From: Planctomycetota bacterium
GTDB taxonomy: Bacteria > Planctomycetota > Phycisphaerae > WQYP01
NCBI GenBank assembly: GCA_021818445.1
Contig: JAKAEB010000008.1
Span: 1 to 64,000 of the forward strand
Reading direction: 5' to 3'
Length of the DNA: 64,000 bases
Below, in pieces: positions 9,771-19,886 of the stretch; the stretch's first letter is position 1, and each line of letters starts with the position of its first letter. Under the pieces are notes generated by a model. That model was not told the origin of the DNA. It searched no databases and worked only from the letters and a program-made list of their open reading frames with translations. Both the position numbers and the translations under genes were made by a program.

Positions 9771-11150
9771 CTATTTCGGCGGTAAGGTAATACCGCCCTG
9801 TCGTCGGTATTCTGATGGAGTGCATCCTGCCGTGTTTCGGAACATCACATTAAATGTTTTTTCAGTCTTGAAGCCGGACTCCATCGCCACACGCCACATC
9901 GGCTCAGCCGTGTTAATAAGCAGATGCCGGGCCCGATCCACATGCGCCCGCCAGATGGCATCCTGCAAAGTGCTCCCGGTCTGAGCACGAAAGCGCATCT
10001 CGATGCTGCGGCGTGACACCATGAGTTTTGTGATGATGTCCTGCACACGGATTGGCTGATGGGCATGTTCATGGATGAAACGATGCGCCGCCGCCACGTC
10101 CGGGTCTTCAAACGCGTTGAGGTCGGTTGAGGCACGTGACACCACCGGCAGCGGGGGTATGAACAGGGGCTTTTGCGGTGCCGGTTGACCATGCATCATT
10201 TCATTGAGCACCCGGCAGGCTTCCCGTCCAATCTGGCGCGGATTAAGCGGTATGCTGGTCAATGGCGGCTGCGCCAGCATGCATATCCATTCAATATTAT
10301 CCACGCCGCAAATAGCCAGTTCCTCGGGCGCAAGCACCTGGGTATCACGCGCCAGTCGCACCGCCTCATAGGCGAACCGATCCATACAGGCAAAAAGAGC
10401 GGTGGGTTTGGGCAACTTTTTAATCCAATTGCGCAGGGCCGTCTGCTGGCGGTCATTTTGAAAGCTCCACCAGTCCGCAACTGTATTATCAAAGATATGG
10501 GGTTGCCGTCCATGCTTGTTGAGGGCGGCGAGGTACCCCTGGCGGCGCAGCTTTTCCCACGGCCAGAGCAGATTGGTACCATCCATGCCGTAGTACGCGA
10601 AATTGCGAAATCCCTTATTGATAAAATATTGCGCTGCCATGACGCCCACCTCGTAGTCGTCGGGGATAACCTGTGCAAAGGGAGAATCCTGCTGAAAGTG
10701 AGGCGTGCTGACAACCGGTATCCGAGCTTTGGCGAGTTCCGTCAGCATTTGCGGATCGTCCCAGTGGCCCAGAATGACACCGTCTGCATCGCCCCGGGCA
10801 ATTTCCTCAAGGCCGATCTCGCCTAGATAAGCGATGTATACGCGCCAGTCCTCGACCCTGTTGGCGAAATGGGCGATCTCCATAGCCACCCGCTCGGAAT
10901 AGCCCGCAACATCGCGCGAGAGATACGCCACTCGAAACATTTTTGGCCGCTTCTTGCTGGCGCGGCGACCGGCCGGGCTATTTCCATTCTTCTTTTCTCG
11001 CTTCACGGGGGAAAGCTTAACACGCCGCTGATGAAATTGCATTAAATTGCGCTGTCGGTATGCATTTTTGCGCTCGCGTTCCTTGTTACCTGTGGATGGT
11101 TGGTTAGACTTAAGGGCGTAGTTGAAATACTCCGTGGGTGAAGTGAGCAA
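9771..11150 (-). CDS. XylR-type transcriptional regulator (LacI-like sugar-binding domain + AraC HTH)
   Basis: FRVAYLSRDVAGYSERVAMEIAHFA..., AICGVDNIEWICMLAQPPLTSIPLNPRQIGREA..., C-terminal AraC HTH; start may be internal (about 11042). Confidence 0.85.
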   Translation of the reverse strand: MLTSPTEYFNYALKSNQPSTGNKERERKNAYRQRNLMQFHQRRVKLSPVKREKKNGNSPAGRRASKKRPKMFRVAYLSRDVAGYSERVAMEIAHFANRVEDWRVYIAYLGEIGLEEIARGDADGVILGHWDDPQMLTELAKARIPVVSTPHFQQDSPFAQVIPDDYEVGVMAAQYFINKGFRNFAYYGMDGTNLLWPWEKLRRQGYLAALNKHGRQPHIFDNTVADWWSFQNDRQQTALRNWIKKLPKPTALFACMDRFAYEAVRLARDTQVLAPEELAICGVDNIEWICMLAQPPLTSIPLNPRQIGREACRVLNEMMHGQPAPQKPLFIPPLPVVSRASTDLNAFEDPDVAAAHRFIHEHAHQPIRVQDIITKLMVSRRSIEMRFRAQTGSTLQDAIWRAHVDRARHLLINTAEPMWRVAMESGFKTEKTFNVMFRNTAGCTPSEYRRQGGITLPPK

Positions 11151-11256
11151 GTCAAATAATCCCTGGCGGTGCTCAATCCGCTGCTGTCGTTGTCAGTTAA
11201 ATCGTATGGCGAAGTGCCATACGGGAGTTTGGTCGGCTTCTTGAAAGGGCACAAAC

Positions 11257-12312
11257 ATGCTGCGCTGGCGTTTATCTGCAAATCGTGGTTTTACGCTGAT
11301 CGAATTGCTGGTGGTCATATCCATCATTGCTCTGTTAATAGCGCTTCTCCTGCCGGCACTGGCGGTGGCACGATCCGACGGGCTGTCGGTATCGTGCCTT
11401 TCCAATTTGCGCTCATTGGGTTTGGCGGCCATCGAATACACCAATGAAAACGCCGGTATGCTTCCGATAGGCCAGTCGTTACAGCCCACTGTACCGTTTC
11501 CCGCCGGGGCGACCACTAATACCATATTCCCTGCGGGTTTTACCAACTTGCCATCCGGCTGGAGCAACCCCAATAAAGCCCAAGCCACATGGGCCACCAT
11601 TTTAAATGCGTATGTGAAACAGGGTGTGCCCGAGGGCGAAGAGTATGATGCATGGGCCTACCCCGGCGATGCACCCGCAGGCAGTCTGGCCAGCAACGCG
11701 GTGGATGTCGGCTTATCGCCCATATTCCGCGACCCTGCCGCCGGAACCTCGGGTTCATGGCCGGTTGCCGGGCAATCGGACTATCAGGCCAACGAATTAC
11801 TCTTCCCGTACCAGCAAAATATGCGGGCAGCCAGCAGCCGCGGTGGCCAGTGGCCCTATGAGCAGTTCTACCGCTTGGATAATCTTGGTGGTCGCGGGTC
11901 GAGTGTGATTATGTTCATGGACGGCGAGCGTGATGCAACTTTGGGTACCTCGTGGCCCACCGATTTCTGGGGAACGCTGTACGCCAACGGGCTTGTACCC
12001 TATAACGGCCAAGCTCCTTACTGGGGTACCATACCAACGCTGAATCCGCACCAGGGCATCATCCCCGGACCGGATGGCTTCGGAACCAATGTTAATTATG
12101 GACCCGACACGCAGGGATCATGGCAGAACGATTACTGGTGCCGCTGGCGGCATGGGCATGGTGACCAGCATGAAATGAATGCCGTATTTGGTGATGGCCA
12201 CGCGGATACCTTCCAATACACCTCCAATGGGCCGGGTGACCTAACCAATCCCCCGCGTTCCAACTGCCCAGTCGGTGACTTCCAGCCCAACGCACCCGGT
12301 GGCAGCAATTAG
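11257..12312 (+). CDS. prepilin-type N-terminal cleavage/methylation domain protein (pseudopilin-like, planctomycete type)
   Basis: [31 protein letters not shown]-terminal H-x9 style FGDGHADTF. Confidence 0.9.
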   Translation: MLRWRLSANRGFTLIELLVVISIIALLIALLLPALAVARSDGLSVSCLSNLRSLGLAAIEYTNENAGMLPIGQSLQPTVPFPAGATTNTIFPAGFTNLPSGWSNPNKAQATWATILNAYVKQGVPEGEEYDAWAYPGDAPAGSLASNAVDVGLSPIFRDPAAGTSGSWPVAGQSDYQANELLFPYQQNMRAASSRGGQWPYEQFYRLDNLGGRGSSVIMFMDGERDATLGTSWPTDFWGTLYANGLVPYNGQAPYWGTIPTLNPHQGIIPGPDGFGTNVNYGPDTQGSWQNDYWCRWRHGHGDQHEMNAVFGDGHADTFQYTSNGPGDLTNPPRSNCPVGDFQPNAPGGSN

Positions 12313-12465
12313 GAAAGTCGCTTTGACCCCGTGGCGCATCCCGCGCCCGGGGCGGGCGCAGGAGAAGTGAAAAACAAAAGTAAGCAAAGTGAAAGGAGTA
12401 GTAGCGAGCAGGGGGTGTTCAGGCCGGCCCGTAACAGGCGTGGTTATTTGTGAGGAGACTTTCCA

Positions 12466-13452
12466 ATGAAAGCTCAATGGTTAAGTACGGGACGGATGGC
12501 AACGGTTGGGCTCGTAGCGGCTTCGGTGTCTTGTATGGCTTTAAGCGCTGCGCAGGTGCAGGCCAGCGTCGGCTACGATGGGCCCAATGCCATCAACCTG
12601 ACCTTCGCTTATCAAGGTGAGGCCAGTTATTCGGCAGCTTCGAATTTTTCCCAAGGTATCAAGGATGCCTCCTCCGGCTATACGGCCGGCCCTGCCGCGT
12701 ACGGCGTTGATCCATCCAATACCGGCCAAACTTGGAACATGATGATTCCCGGTTCGGCCAACTATGGTGGTTTGGGCGATCTTTCCGGCGGTGGCTACTT
12801 CACTGCCAGTGCCGGTTATACGGATAAGGGATTGCTTGACTCTCAAGGTAATTCCACCGGCGTGTCATTCACCACGCCCACAGGGGTCAATTTCCAAAGC
12901 GCCACATGGCCGTCGCCGGAAGTTGTCATGAATAACGAATATGTTTATTCTGCCACCCCACGTGGTGGTACGGCACCCGTGGCAACACCCATTGAAGACA
13001 TCATTGGTGGACTTAAACCGGGGGCAGATTACGTACTCTATCTCTACGGTTCCGGAACGAATGCCGACAATATGGGGTCAACTTTTTCATTGGCGACGGC
13101 CAACTACGTTGCCGGGATGCCCACATCGGCCGCCACCACGGGATCGCCCACACGGGCCGGGCCCATTGTGCTACCTTGGGAGGCTAACTCCAAGGACTAC
13201 AACTACGCGGCGGCCAGCGCGTCGGCTACGCAGGGCGTCATCTGGACCAGCCTGACCGCACAGGCCGATTCCAGTGGTAACATCGGCTTCTTTATGACAA
13301 ACTTGGCCGGAGAAAACCAAAGTGCGCTCAATGGTTTCCAGTTGCAGCCGATTGCCTCAACGCCCACACCGGAACCCGCCAGTGCGATTATCCTTCTGGC
13401 GGCGGTTGGCGGATTGGCTATCCTGAAGCGCAGAACGCTGCGTCGCACCTGA
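12466..13452 (+). CDS. PEP-CTERM sorting domain-containing protein
   Basis: Signal peptide and C-terminal TPEPASAIILLAAVGGLAILKRRTLRRT. Confidence 0.85.
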   Translation: MKAQWLSTGRMATVGLVAASVSCMALSAAQVQASVGYDGPNAINLTFAYQGEASYSAASNFSQGIKDASSGYTAGPAAYGVDPSNTGQTWNMMIPGSANYGGLGDLSGGGYFTASAGYTDKGLLDSQGNSTGVSFTTPTGVNFQSATWPSPEVVMNNEYVYSATPRGGTAPVATPIEDIIGGLKPGADYVLYLYGSGTNADNMGSTFSLATANYVAGMPTSAATTGSPTRAGPIVLPWEANSKDYNYAAASASATQGVIWTSLTAQADSSGNIGFFMTNLAGENQSALNGFQLQPIASTPTPEPASAIILLAAVGGLAILKRRTLRRT

Positions 13453-13477
13453 GGTAACTGATTAAATTGTCGTCCTT

Positions 13478-13517
13478 AGCGGGCTTGCCAGCAGCCAGGC
13501 GGCAGCCCGCTTTTTTT
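13478..13517 (+). terminator. rho-independent terminator
   Basis: AGCGGGCTTGCC...GGCAGCCCGCTTTTTTT. Confidence 0.75.
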
Positions 13518-13750
13518 ACCCTTTGTATGCCGGGACTGTTGTGCACCTTTTAATACCGTCGAACAATCGTGCTGCAAACCGCCGACGATTACATGTTCCG
13601 CGCCAGCCGCGCCGTTACACCCCGTCGGTGTACTCAGGGGGAACTCGCTTGTGTTGGGGCTGGCCAATCGAAGGGATATATCGGCCATGTACAGCCGGGG
13701 CGGGCCGCCATAACATCCGTATATGACATCTGCAGGAAAGGCATTCGCAC

Positions 13751-14812
13751 ATGAAGCTAAACAAGCTATTCATCCTGGTTCTCGGAACTTTGGGATTAAT
13801 AATTGGGCTAACCAGTTCCGGGCGATGTATGGCAGCCCCACCCCATCCCCCGATGCGCACCTTGCCATGTCCCTATTCCATCGCATCGATGCAACTCCAC
13901 ACCAGCGGCAATCATATTTATGACGCGTCGGGAACAATTGTTGTGGTGCACGGGGTCGATCTACCAAGTATGGAGTGGACCAATCGCGGCACGCACATCC
14001 ACCGCTCGATCGCTGCCGCCATCAAAAGCTGGCACTGCCAGATTATCCGCATCCCTACCTCCGACGCCCGCTGGTTTGGGCAGATGCCCGGGCAAACCCA
14101 CGGAGGCCGGGTATATCGGCATATTCTCGATCAGTTGATTAGGTACGCCGCCCGGCATCACGTATATGTGGTGTTCGATCTGCACTGGACGGATATGGAT
14201 GGCCATCTCTCCGCACTCGGACAACATCGAATGCCTGGGCCTCAATCCATTATCTTCTGGCGATCGGCGGCCCGTCGATATAAAAATTTTCCGAATGTTT
14301 TGTTTGACATTTATAACGAACCGCACGGTATCCCCTGGAATCTCTGGCTTAATGGTGGCCCCTGTGCGGGTGAAACGCCGCACTCTGTAGTGTTTTACCG
14401 GGCGACCGGTATGCAGCGGCTTTACACTGTTGTGCGGCACGCTGGTGCATCCAACATCGTTATCGCCGGTGGTTTGAGTTGGGCGTTTAACGATTTTGGC
14501 ATGGCGCATGGCGTACTTCTCAAAGGACACAATGTGGTCTATGATTGCCATATCTATCCATGGAAGCATCATTGGCGGCGCAGCTTCGAGGGTGCGGTGA
14601 AAAAAGTTCCGGTCATCTTCGATGAATTTGGCGGCAACGGTCAGCAGTTGGCTTTTGGTCGCAAGGTTATTAATTTTGCAGCCCGGCACCGGATCAGTTG
14701 GTGTGCATGGTCGTTTCACACTCAAGCCGGACCGGTATTGATAAAAAATTGGAACTATCGGCCATCCACCTTCGGAAAGCTGATCAAAAAAGCAATCTTG
14801 CAGCATCGATGA
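13751..14812 (+). CDS. glycoside hydrolase family 5-like cellulase/mannanase
   Basis: VVVHGVDLPSMEW, VYVVFDLHWTD, VLFDIYNEPHG, VIFDEFGGNG (two catalytic Glu motifs). Confidence 0.8.
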   Translation: MKLNKLFILVLGTLGLIIGLTSSGRCMAAPPHPPMRTLPCPYSIASMQLHTSGNHIYDASGTIVVVHGVDLPSMEWTNRGTHIHRSIAAAIKSWHCQIIRIPTSDARWFGQMPGQTHGGRVYRHILDQLIRYAARHHVYVVFDLHWTDMDGHLSALGQHRMPGPQSIIFWRSAARRYKNFPNVLFDIYNEPHGIPWNLWLNGGPCAGETPHSVVFYRATGMQRLYTVVRHAGASNIVIAGGLSWAFNDFGMAHGVLLKGHNVVYDCHIYPWKHHWRRSFEGAVKKVPVIFDEFGGNGQQLAFGRKVINFAARHRISWCAWSFHTQAGPVLIKNWNYRPSTFGKLIKKAILQHR

Positions 14813-14875
14813 TGCGGTGCGGCGGCAAACTCGCAACGTGTCCGTGAAGGTCTAACCATTGAAAGGATTCTCTCC

Positions 14876-17440
14876 ATGTCAGATATCATACGCCATGTAA
14901 CGGAAATCCCTCCGATCAATCGCCGTCGGCTTCTGCAGGCGGCCGTCGGCGCGGGTGTTGGTGTTGCGCTTTCGGGCTGCACCGAGAAGTCTGACAGCAG
15001 CGTGTCGTCGACGATCATCCCGGCAAAATCATTCAAATCTCTCTCGCTTGCCGGTACCGGCTGGACACTTCAGCAGGAAGGTGAATCCACGCATGTGCCT
15101 GCCATCGTGCCGGGCAGTACCTATACCGACCTGTTGCGTCATGCCAAAATTCCCCATCCCTTTTACCGCGAAAACAGTGGTAAAGTGCAGTGGGTTGCGG
15201 ATAAGAACTGGATATATGAACGCAGCTTTCATCTGTCCGATGACATGCTTTCCCGGCAGCAGATTTGCCTGCAATGCGACGGCCTTGACACCTTGGCAAC
15301 GCTTTGGCTCAACGGCCAGATGCTGGGTCGCGCTGATAACATGTTTCGCCAATGGAGCTTTAATATTAAACCGCACGTGCGGCGTGGTACCAACACCCTG
15401 CGGATTAAGTTTGACACCTTGGAACCCACCGTAAAAAGGCTTTCGGCGGAATATAAATCGAAATACGCCATCGATTTACCCGACCCCCGCAGTTGGATTC
15501 GCAAGGCTCCATACATGTGGGGTTGGGACTGGTGCCGCCCGCTGCTTACCCAGGGGATATGGCGCGATATCCGCATTGAATCTTTCGACGCCCGAATTAC
15601 CGATGTCGGCGTTCATCAGCACCATCAGTCGGACGGTTCTGTCCGGTTGGCCATTGATACGTCCCTTGTCCACGCACCGGTCGATGCGCTGGTGGTCGTA
15701 TCGGTATCGCTCGGTGGAAAAACTGTGGCTGCCGGTCAAGGCTCAATTAAACATGGCCGGTCGCGCATTCATCTCACCATTACCAAGCCAGAACTGTGGT
15801 GGCCGAATGGAATGGGGGCGCATCCGCTTTACAGTGTGTCGGTGGAATTGAATCAGGCCAACATCGTGCTGCATTCCCATTTTTGCCGTGTGGGTTTGCG
15901 TCAGGTGGAGGTGCTGCCGCCCAGTGATGGCGTTGCCATGCACGTCAAGGTCAATGGGGTGCCTGTTTTTGTCAAGGGTGCCGATTGGATCCCCGCAGAT
16001 AACCTTCCGACACGCGTGACGCCGGAACTGCTGCGCTATTACATGAAGACCGCCGCCGACTGTCATTTCAACTTCATCCGTCTCTGGGGCGGTGGCTATT
16101 ATGAACAGGACGAACTCTTTGACCTGTGCGATGAACTGGGTCTGATGCTGCAGTTCGAATTTAAATTCGCCAATGACACCTATCCCGTGCATGACTCACG
16201 TTGGATGAACAATCTGCAGATTGAAATCGACCAGCAGGTGCGACGCTGCCGCAATCATCCGGCCATCGTTATCTGGAGCGGCAACAATGAGATACAGGAC
16301 TTCAAGGGCTATTATCATTTATTTAATGATGTTATCGGCGGCATTGTCCGCCGCCTGGTTCCCGGTGCCTTTTATGAAGTCGGCAGCGGTGCCTCCGGCA
16401 GCGGCGATATCCACACCTGGGCCGTCTGGCACGGCAATGCACCCTTTGAACAGTACCGCACTGTGGAAGGCTTTGTAACCGAGTTCGGCATGCAGTCGTT
16501 TCCCGCGCCGCAAACCGTTGATACCTACACCGATGCGTCCGACCGGGATTCCATACATTCACCCGTCATGCGCTATCATGAACGTGATGGAAGCGGCCAC
16601 GGCATCGGCATCATCATGCACTACACCCAGATGTATTTTGGAAAGGCCCCCGCTGATTTCGACTCCACTCTGCTCCTGACGCAGATCAATCAGGCGTACG
16701 GCATTCGCTACGGCGTGGAGCATTGGCGCCGCGATATGCCCCGCTCCATGGCGGCGACCATCTGGCAATATAACGACTGCTGGCCCGGCCCCACGTGGGC
16801 AATGATCGACTACGACCGCCGATGGAAGGCCATTCAATACCAGTCACGCCACTTTTTTGCGCCGGTGATTGTCAGTGGTATTCCGGACACCAAAACCGGT
16901 ACCGCCGGACTCCATGTCACCAGTGATCATCAGCATGATCTTTCCGGCGTGCTGGAATGGCTGGTCACCGATCTGCATGGCAATGAGCTGGTCACCGGAG
17001 AAAGAAATGTTCATATCCCCGCCCGAACCAGCCGGTTGGCCCATGCGTTGAATCTTGCCGAGCTTATTAAATCGCACGGGGAAAATAATATACTTATCTG
17101 GGTGCGCGTGATGATCGACGGCCGGACTGTTGCGGAAAACACCTTGTTCTTCCCCCGTCCGATCGAACTCAAGCTGCCAATGCCGCAACTTTCACGCAGC
17201 ATTCGCGGCAGCGGACGCAGTTATCATCTGACGCTGACCGCCGATAAGCCGGCGCTCTGGTGCTTTGCGCGGCTCAAAAATGAGTACGCCGTATTTTCAG
17301 ATAATTTCTTTCATCTGCCGCCCGGCCGCGATAAAAAGATATACATCACGTTGGAAAAGCCGCTCTCGCCAGCGGAATTCATCAAGAATCTGTCCATCGG
17401 CAGTGTGTATGATCTGGCCCCGGACATGCGGCAGAGTTGA
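14876..17440 (+). CDS. glycoside hydrolase family 2 protein, beta-mannosidase-like, exported lipoprotein
   Basis: RRRLLQAAVGAGVGVALSGC signal/lipobox; GWDWCRPLLTQGIWRDI; FIRLWGGGYYEQDELFDLCDELGLMLQFEFKFA; WSGNNEI; EFGMQSFP. Confidence 0.9.
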   Translation: MSDIIRHVTEIPPINRRRLLQAAVGAGVGVALSGCTEKSDSSVSSTIIPAKSFKSLSLAGTGWTLQQEGESTHVPAIVPGSTYTDLLRHAKIPHPFYRENSGKVQWVADKNWIYERSFHLSDDMLSRQQICLQCDGLDTLATLWLNGQMLGRADNMFRQWSFNIKPHVRRGTNTLRIKFDTLEPTVKRLSAEYKSKYAIDLPDPRSWIRKAPYMWGWDWCRPLLTQGIWRDIRIESFDARITDVGVHQHHQSDGSVRLAIDTSLVHAPVDALVVVSVSLGGKTVAAGQGSIKHGRSRIHLTITKPELWWPNGMGAHPLYSVSVELNQANIVLHSHFCRVGLRQVEVLPPSDGVAMHVKVNGVPVFVKGADWIPADNLPTRVTPELLRYYMKTAADCHFNFIRLWGGGYYEQDELFDLCDELGLMLQFEFKFANDTYPVHDSRWMNNLQIEIDQQVRRCRNHPAIVIWSGNNEIQDFKGYYHLFNDVIGGIVRRLVPGAFYEVGSGASGSGDIHTWAVWHGNAPFEQYRTVEGFVTEFGMQSFPAPQTVDTYTDASDRDSIHSPVMRYHERDGSGHGIGIIMHYTQMYFGKAPADFDSTLLLTQINQAYGIRYGVEHWRRDMPRSMAATIWQYNDCWPGPTWAMIDYDRRWKAIQYQSRHFFAPVIVSGIPDTKTGTAGLHVTSDHQHDLSGVLEWLVTDLHGNELVTGERNVHIPARTSRLAHALNLAELIKSHGENNILIWVRVMIDGRTVAENTLFFPRPIELKLPMPQLSRSIRGSGRSYHLTLTADKPALWCFARLKNEYAVFSDNFFHLPPGRDKKIYITLEKPLSPAEFIKNLSIGSVYDLAPDMRQS

Positions 17441-17793
17441 ACGGTGTGGTATCGACTATCGCAGGGGGCCTCAAGCCGCAACTCGTCTGATGAAACGTGT
17501 TTATCCGTCGCGGAGCCCAACGCGGATGTCTGACTGCTTCCGCCGTGTCTTTCCTGCGGAGCCGATGCGCGCGACGCTGGGAACTCCTGCGTCCAGTCCA
17601 TCTGGTTGAAACGCGTGGGCATTTTGGCCACCTCGCCAGAGCCATTGCGTAAAGATGACGACCCGGCGGTAAAAGCTGTACAATCGGGTGGGCCGTTTGC
17701 GGCGCGTTGAAGAAAGTGTTCAAAGTGCGCTCACGGTCTATTTCAGGGACAATGGCCCCAAGTATTTCGGAGCGAAAAACACAAGTGAGTTAA

Positions 17794-18672
17794 AGCGACC
17801 CCGATCGCAGCCGGAGGATTAAAGAACTCACCATTCTGGCATTATTCTCCGACGACAGCCTGATGCAACGTCTGGTACTCAAAGGCGGTAATGCCATCGA
17901 CATCGCGCTCAATGCCGGAACCCGTGCATTGGCGGACATCGACTTGTCCATGTCCGATCAATTTTAGTCGGCGGAAATGGATGACATTAAATCGCGAATC
18001 CGAAGGTGTCTGGAAACGGCATTCTGCCAATACAATTTCCTTGTCTTTGACTTCGACATGCGTGAAGTACCGCCGGTAATTTCGTCCGACATGCGCGATT
18101 TCTGGGGTGGATACGAGATCGAATTTCGAATCATCGACACAGCAAATTACGAGCGCCTTAAAGACCGACCGGAAGCTTTGCGCCGCCAGGCCATTTAAAT
18201 GGGAAAGCGCGGCAAGCTGATGATCGACATAAGCCGGTTTGACTATTGCGAGGGAAAGGAGAGCAGGATAATCGACGGCCTGACGATTTATATCTACTCG
18301 CCCACCATGATTGTATGCGAGAAATTGCGGGCGTTGTGCCAGCAGATGCCCGAGTATGCGGAGATTGTAAAACGCGGACGCTCGGGCAGCGCGCGGGCGC
18401 GGGATTTTGTCGATATCCATCAGTTGATGAATCAATTTGCCATCGATCTTTCGTCGGATGCGAGCTGGAGTACCCTCGGAAATATATTCCATGCCAAACG
18501 CGTGCCATTGCGTCTGCTGGGCGAACTTGAAAATTACAGAGAATTTCATCGCCAAAACTTTCAGGCGGTGCAAGACACGGTCAAGCCGGGAATCAAACTA
18601 AAAGATTTTGATTTTTGCTTTGATTATGTCGGGGGGTTGATTAAAAAACTAAAGCCCTTTGGGGACAAATAA
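17794..18672 (+). pseudogene. AbiEii-like nucleotidyltransferase toxin, disrupted by two in-frame stops and without an obvious start
   Basis: One frame reads RIKELTILALFSDDSLMQRLVLKGGNAIDIALNAGTRALADIDLSMSDQF*(17965-17967)SAEMDDIKSRI...RRQAI*(18196-18198)MGKRGKLMIDI...SPTMIVCEKLRALCQQ...RARDFVDIHQL. Confidence 0.75.
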
Positions 18673-19545
18673 CCGCCAGTCGCGAATGTACTCCATTTCC
18701 TGCATGCCGTGCGTCAGGTAGAAGTCGAATGGCATGGGAAAGCGGCGCAGCATGTCCAGTTGATAACCTTTGTAGCCCGCACGCTCCATGTAAAAACCAA
18801 TAGCTTGGTGGTAGGGGTATGTAAACGCAAGCCTTTCCAGTGTTGCTGAGAGCACATTGGCCGATGCGCGATCCCCAGCCGATCGGTAAGCGTTAAGCAC
18901 CTCCGCCACGCCGCCGGCATATACCGGCCGCACTGCAATATCGATCAAAGTCCGTTCGAGCTTCGTAAATCGCAGAATTCCGAGCGGTCGGCCTGCGCCC
19001 ATGACCGGTTCTTCAACCACGCCGTAGTTCTGCGTATTCTTTCCGCTGATCAGGCAAACCCGAAACTCCGCTGTCTCGGCCACGTTGTGAGAAACGCGCA
19101 CTGGCCTGCGCATTGCCACATCAATGCTGTTTTGGGTCAAGTTGGTGTTGGCAGCACCCGTGCTCGGCTGTTCCACATTCAGGTAAGTGGTTTTGGGAAT
19201 TTGCTCGGTAAGTCCATGAAATGCCACGGCAGTGTAGTGAGAGAAATAACAATCAGGTTTAAGCGTCAGCATGATCTCGTACACGGTGGCATCACCCCAT
19301 ACATACCGCACCTCTCGCTTATAAGGCTTTGGGAATGGGAAAACGGTCTGCGTCAGCCGCTTGGAGTCGAGCAGAAAACGAACAAACGCCTGGACCGTCG
19401 TGCTCTGTGCCAACCGCCAGAAATTGCGTTGGCCGGCCAAATGCATGGCGATATCCTTCTGCCGAAAGATTTTTTCTGGCAGCGCGTCAAAATAGCGAAA
19501 TATATCTGGCCGGGCAATGTTCAGTCGGGTCTGTTTCATGGCCAT
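18649..19545 (-). CDS. AbiEi-family type IV antitoxin/transcriptional regulator (convergent with the toxin remnant, 24 bp 3' overlap)
   Basis: DIFRYFDALPEKIFRQKDIAMHLAGQRNFWRLAQSTTVQAFVRFLL..., YFSHYTAVAFHGLTEQIPKTTYLN, ILRFTKLERTLIDIAVRPVYAGGVAEVLNAY (typical AbiEi-like organisation). Confidence 0.7.
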   Translation of the reverse strand: MAMKQTRLNIARPDIFRYFDALPEKIFRQKDIAMHLAGQRNFWRLAQSTTVQAFVRFLLDSKRLTQTVFPFPKPYKREVRYVWGDATVYEIMLTLKPDCYFSHYTAVAFHGLTEQIPKTTYLNVEQPSTGAANTNLTQNSIDVAMRRPVRVSHNVAETAEFRVCLISGKNTQNYGVVEEPVMGAGRPLGILRFTKLERTLIDIAVRPVYAGGVAEVLNAYRSAGDRASANVLSATLERLAFTYPYHQAIGFYMERAGYKGYQLDMLRRFPMPFDFYLTHGMQEMEYIRDWRLFVPKGL

Positions 19546-19552
19546 TAATCTC

Positions 19553-19582
19553 GTTAACAGAATTATATATAATTCTGTTAAC
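19553..19582. promoter_or_regulatory. 30-bp perfect palindrome overlapping the predicted AbiEi promoter -10
   Basis: GTTAACAGAATTATATATAATTCTGTTAAC; minus-strand TTGACA (19586-19591) -18 nt- TATAAT (19562-19567). Confidence 0.75.
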
Positions 19583-19673
19583 AGATGTCAATTAGATAGC
19601 CAGGTAATATTCGATTTTTATTGCATAAAATGCGTTTTTATGCGTAAATCGAACCGAGGCACAGTAAATGTCG

Positions 19674-19703
19674 GTGTAAAGTATTATATATAATACTTTA
19701 CAC
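19674..19703. promoter_or_regulatory. second related 30-bp perfect palindrome
   Basis: GTGTAAAGTATTATATATAATACTTTACAC; half-site matches the first at 11 of 15 positions. Confidence 0.7.
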
Positions 19704-19886
19704 TCTTATACATCATGTATGCCCCCAGATTGGCGTTTGCTGCCGATGCCGTGCGGTAGTTCCGATCGGACCGGGGTCTGCGTCGTTTGCCCACATATCG
19801 CACCGCCCGATAGAATTGGGCAGGAGCAATCGAAACAATTTACAACCGCCCGCCACAATAATCCGGCACCGCTACAAATGGAATTG

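Noticed and set aside
13961-14836. 291-aa minus-strand ORF opposite the GH5 gene
   Set aside because: GH5 motifs on the plus strand are convincing; antisense frame has none
17441-17793. Possible coding remnant upstream of the AbiEii pseudogene (FRDNGPKYFGAKNTSELKRPRSQPED)
   Set aside because: Could be the tail of a lost upstream antitoxin gene but too short and degraded to assign
19674-19703. Second palindrome as a transcription terminator
   Set aside because: AT-rich stem without a GC core or following T-tract; similarity to the promoter palindrome favours an operator
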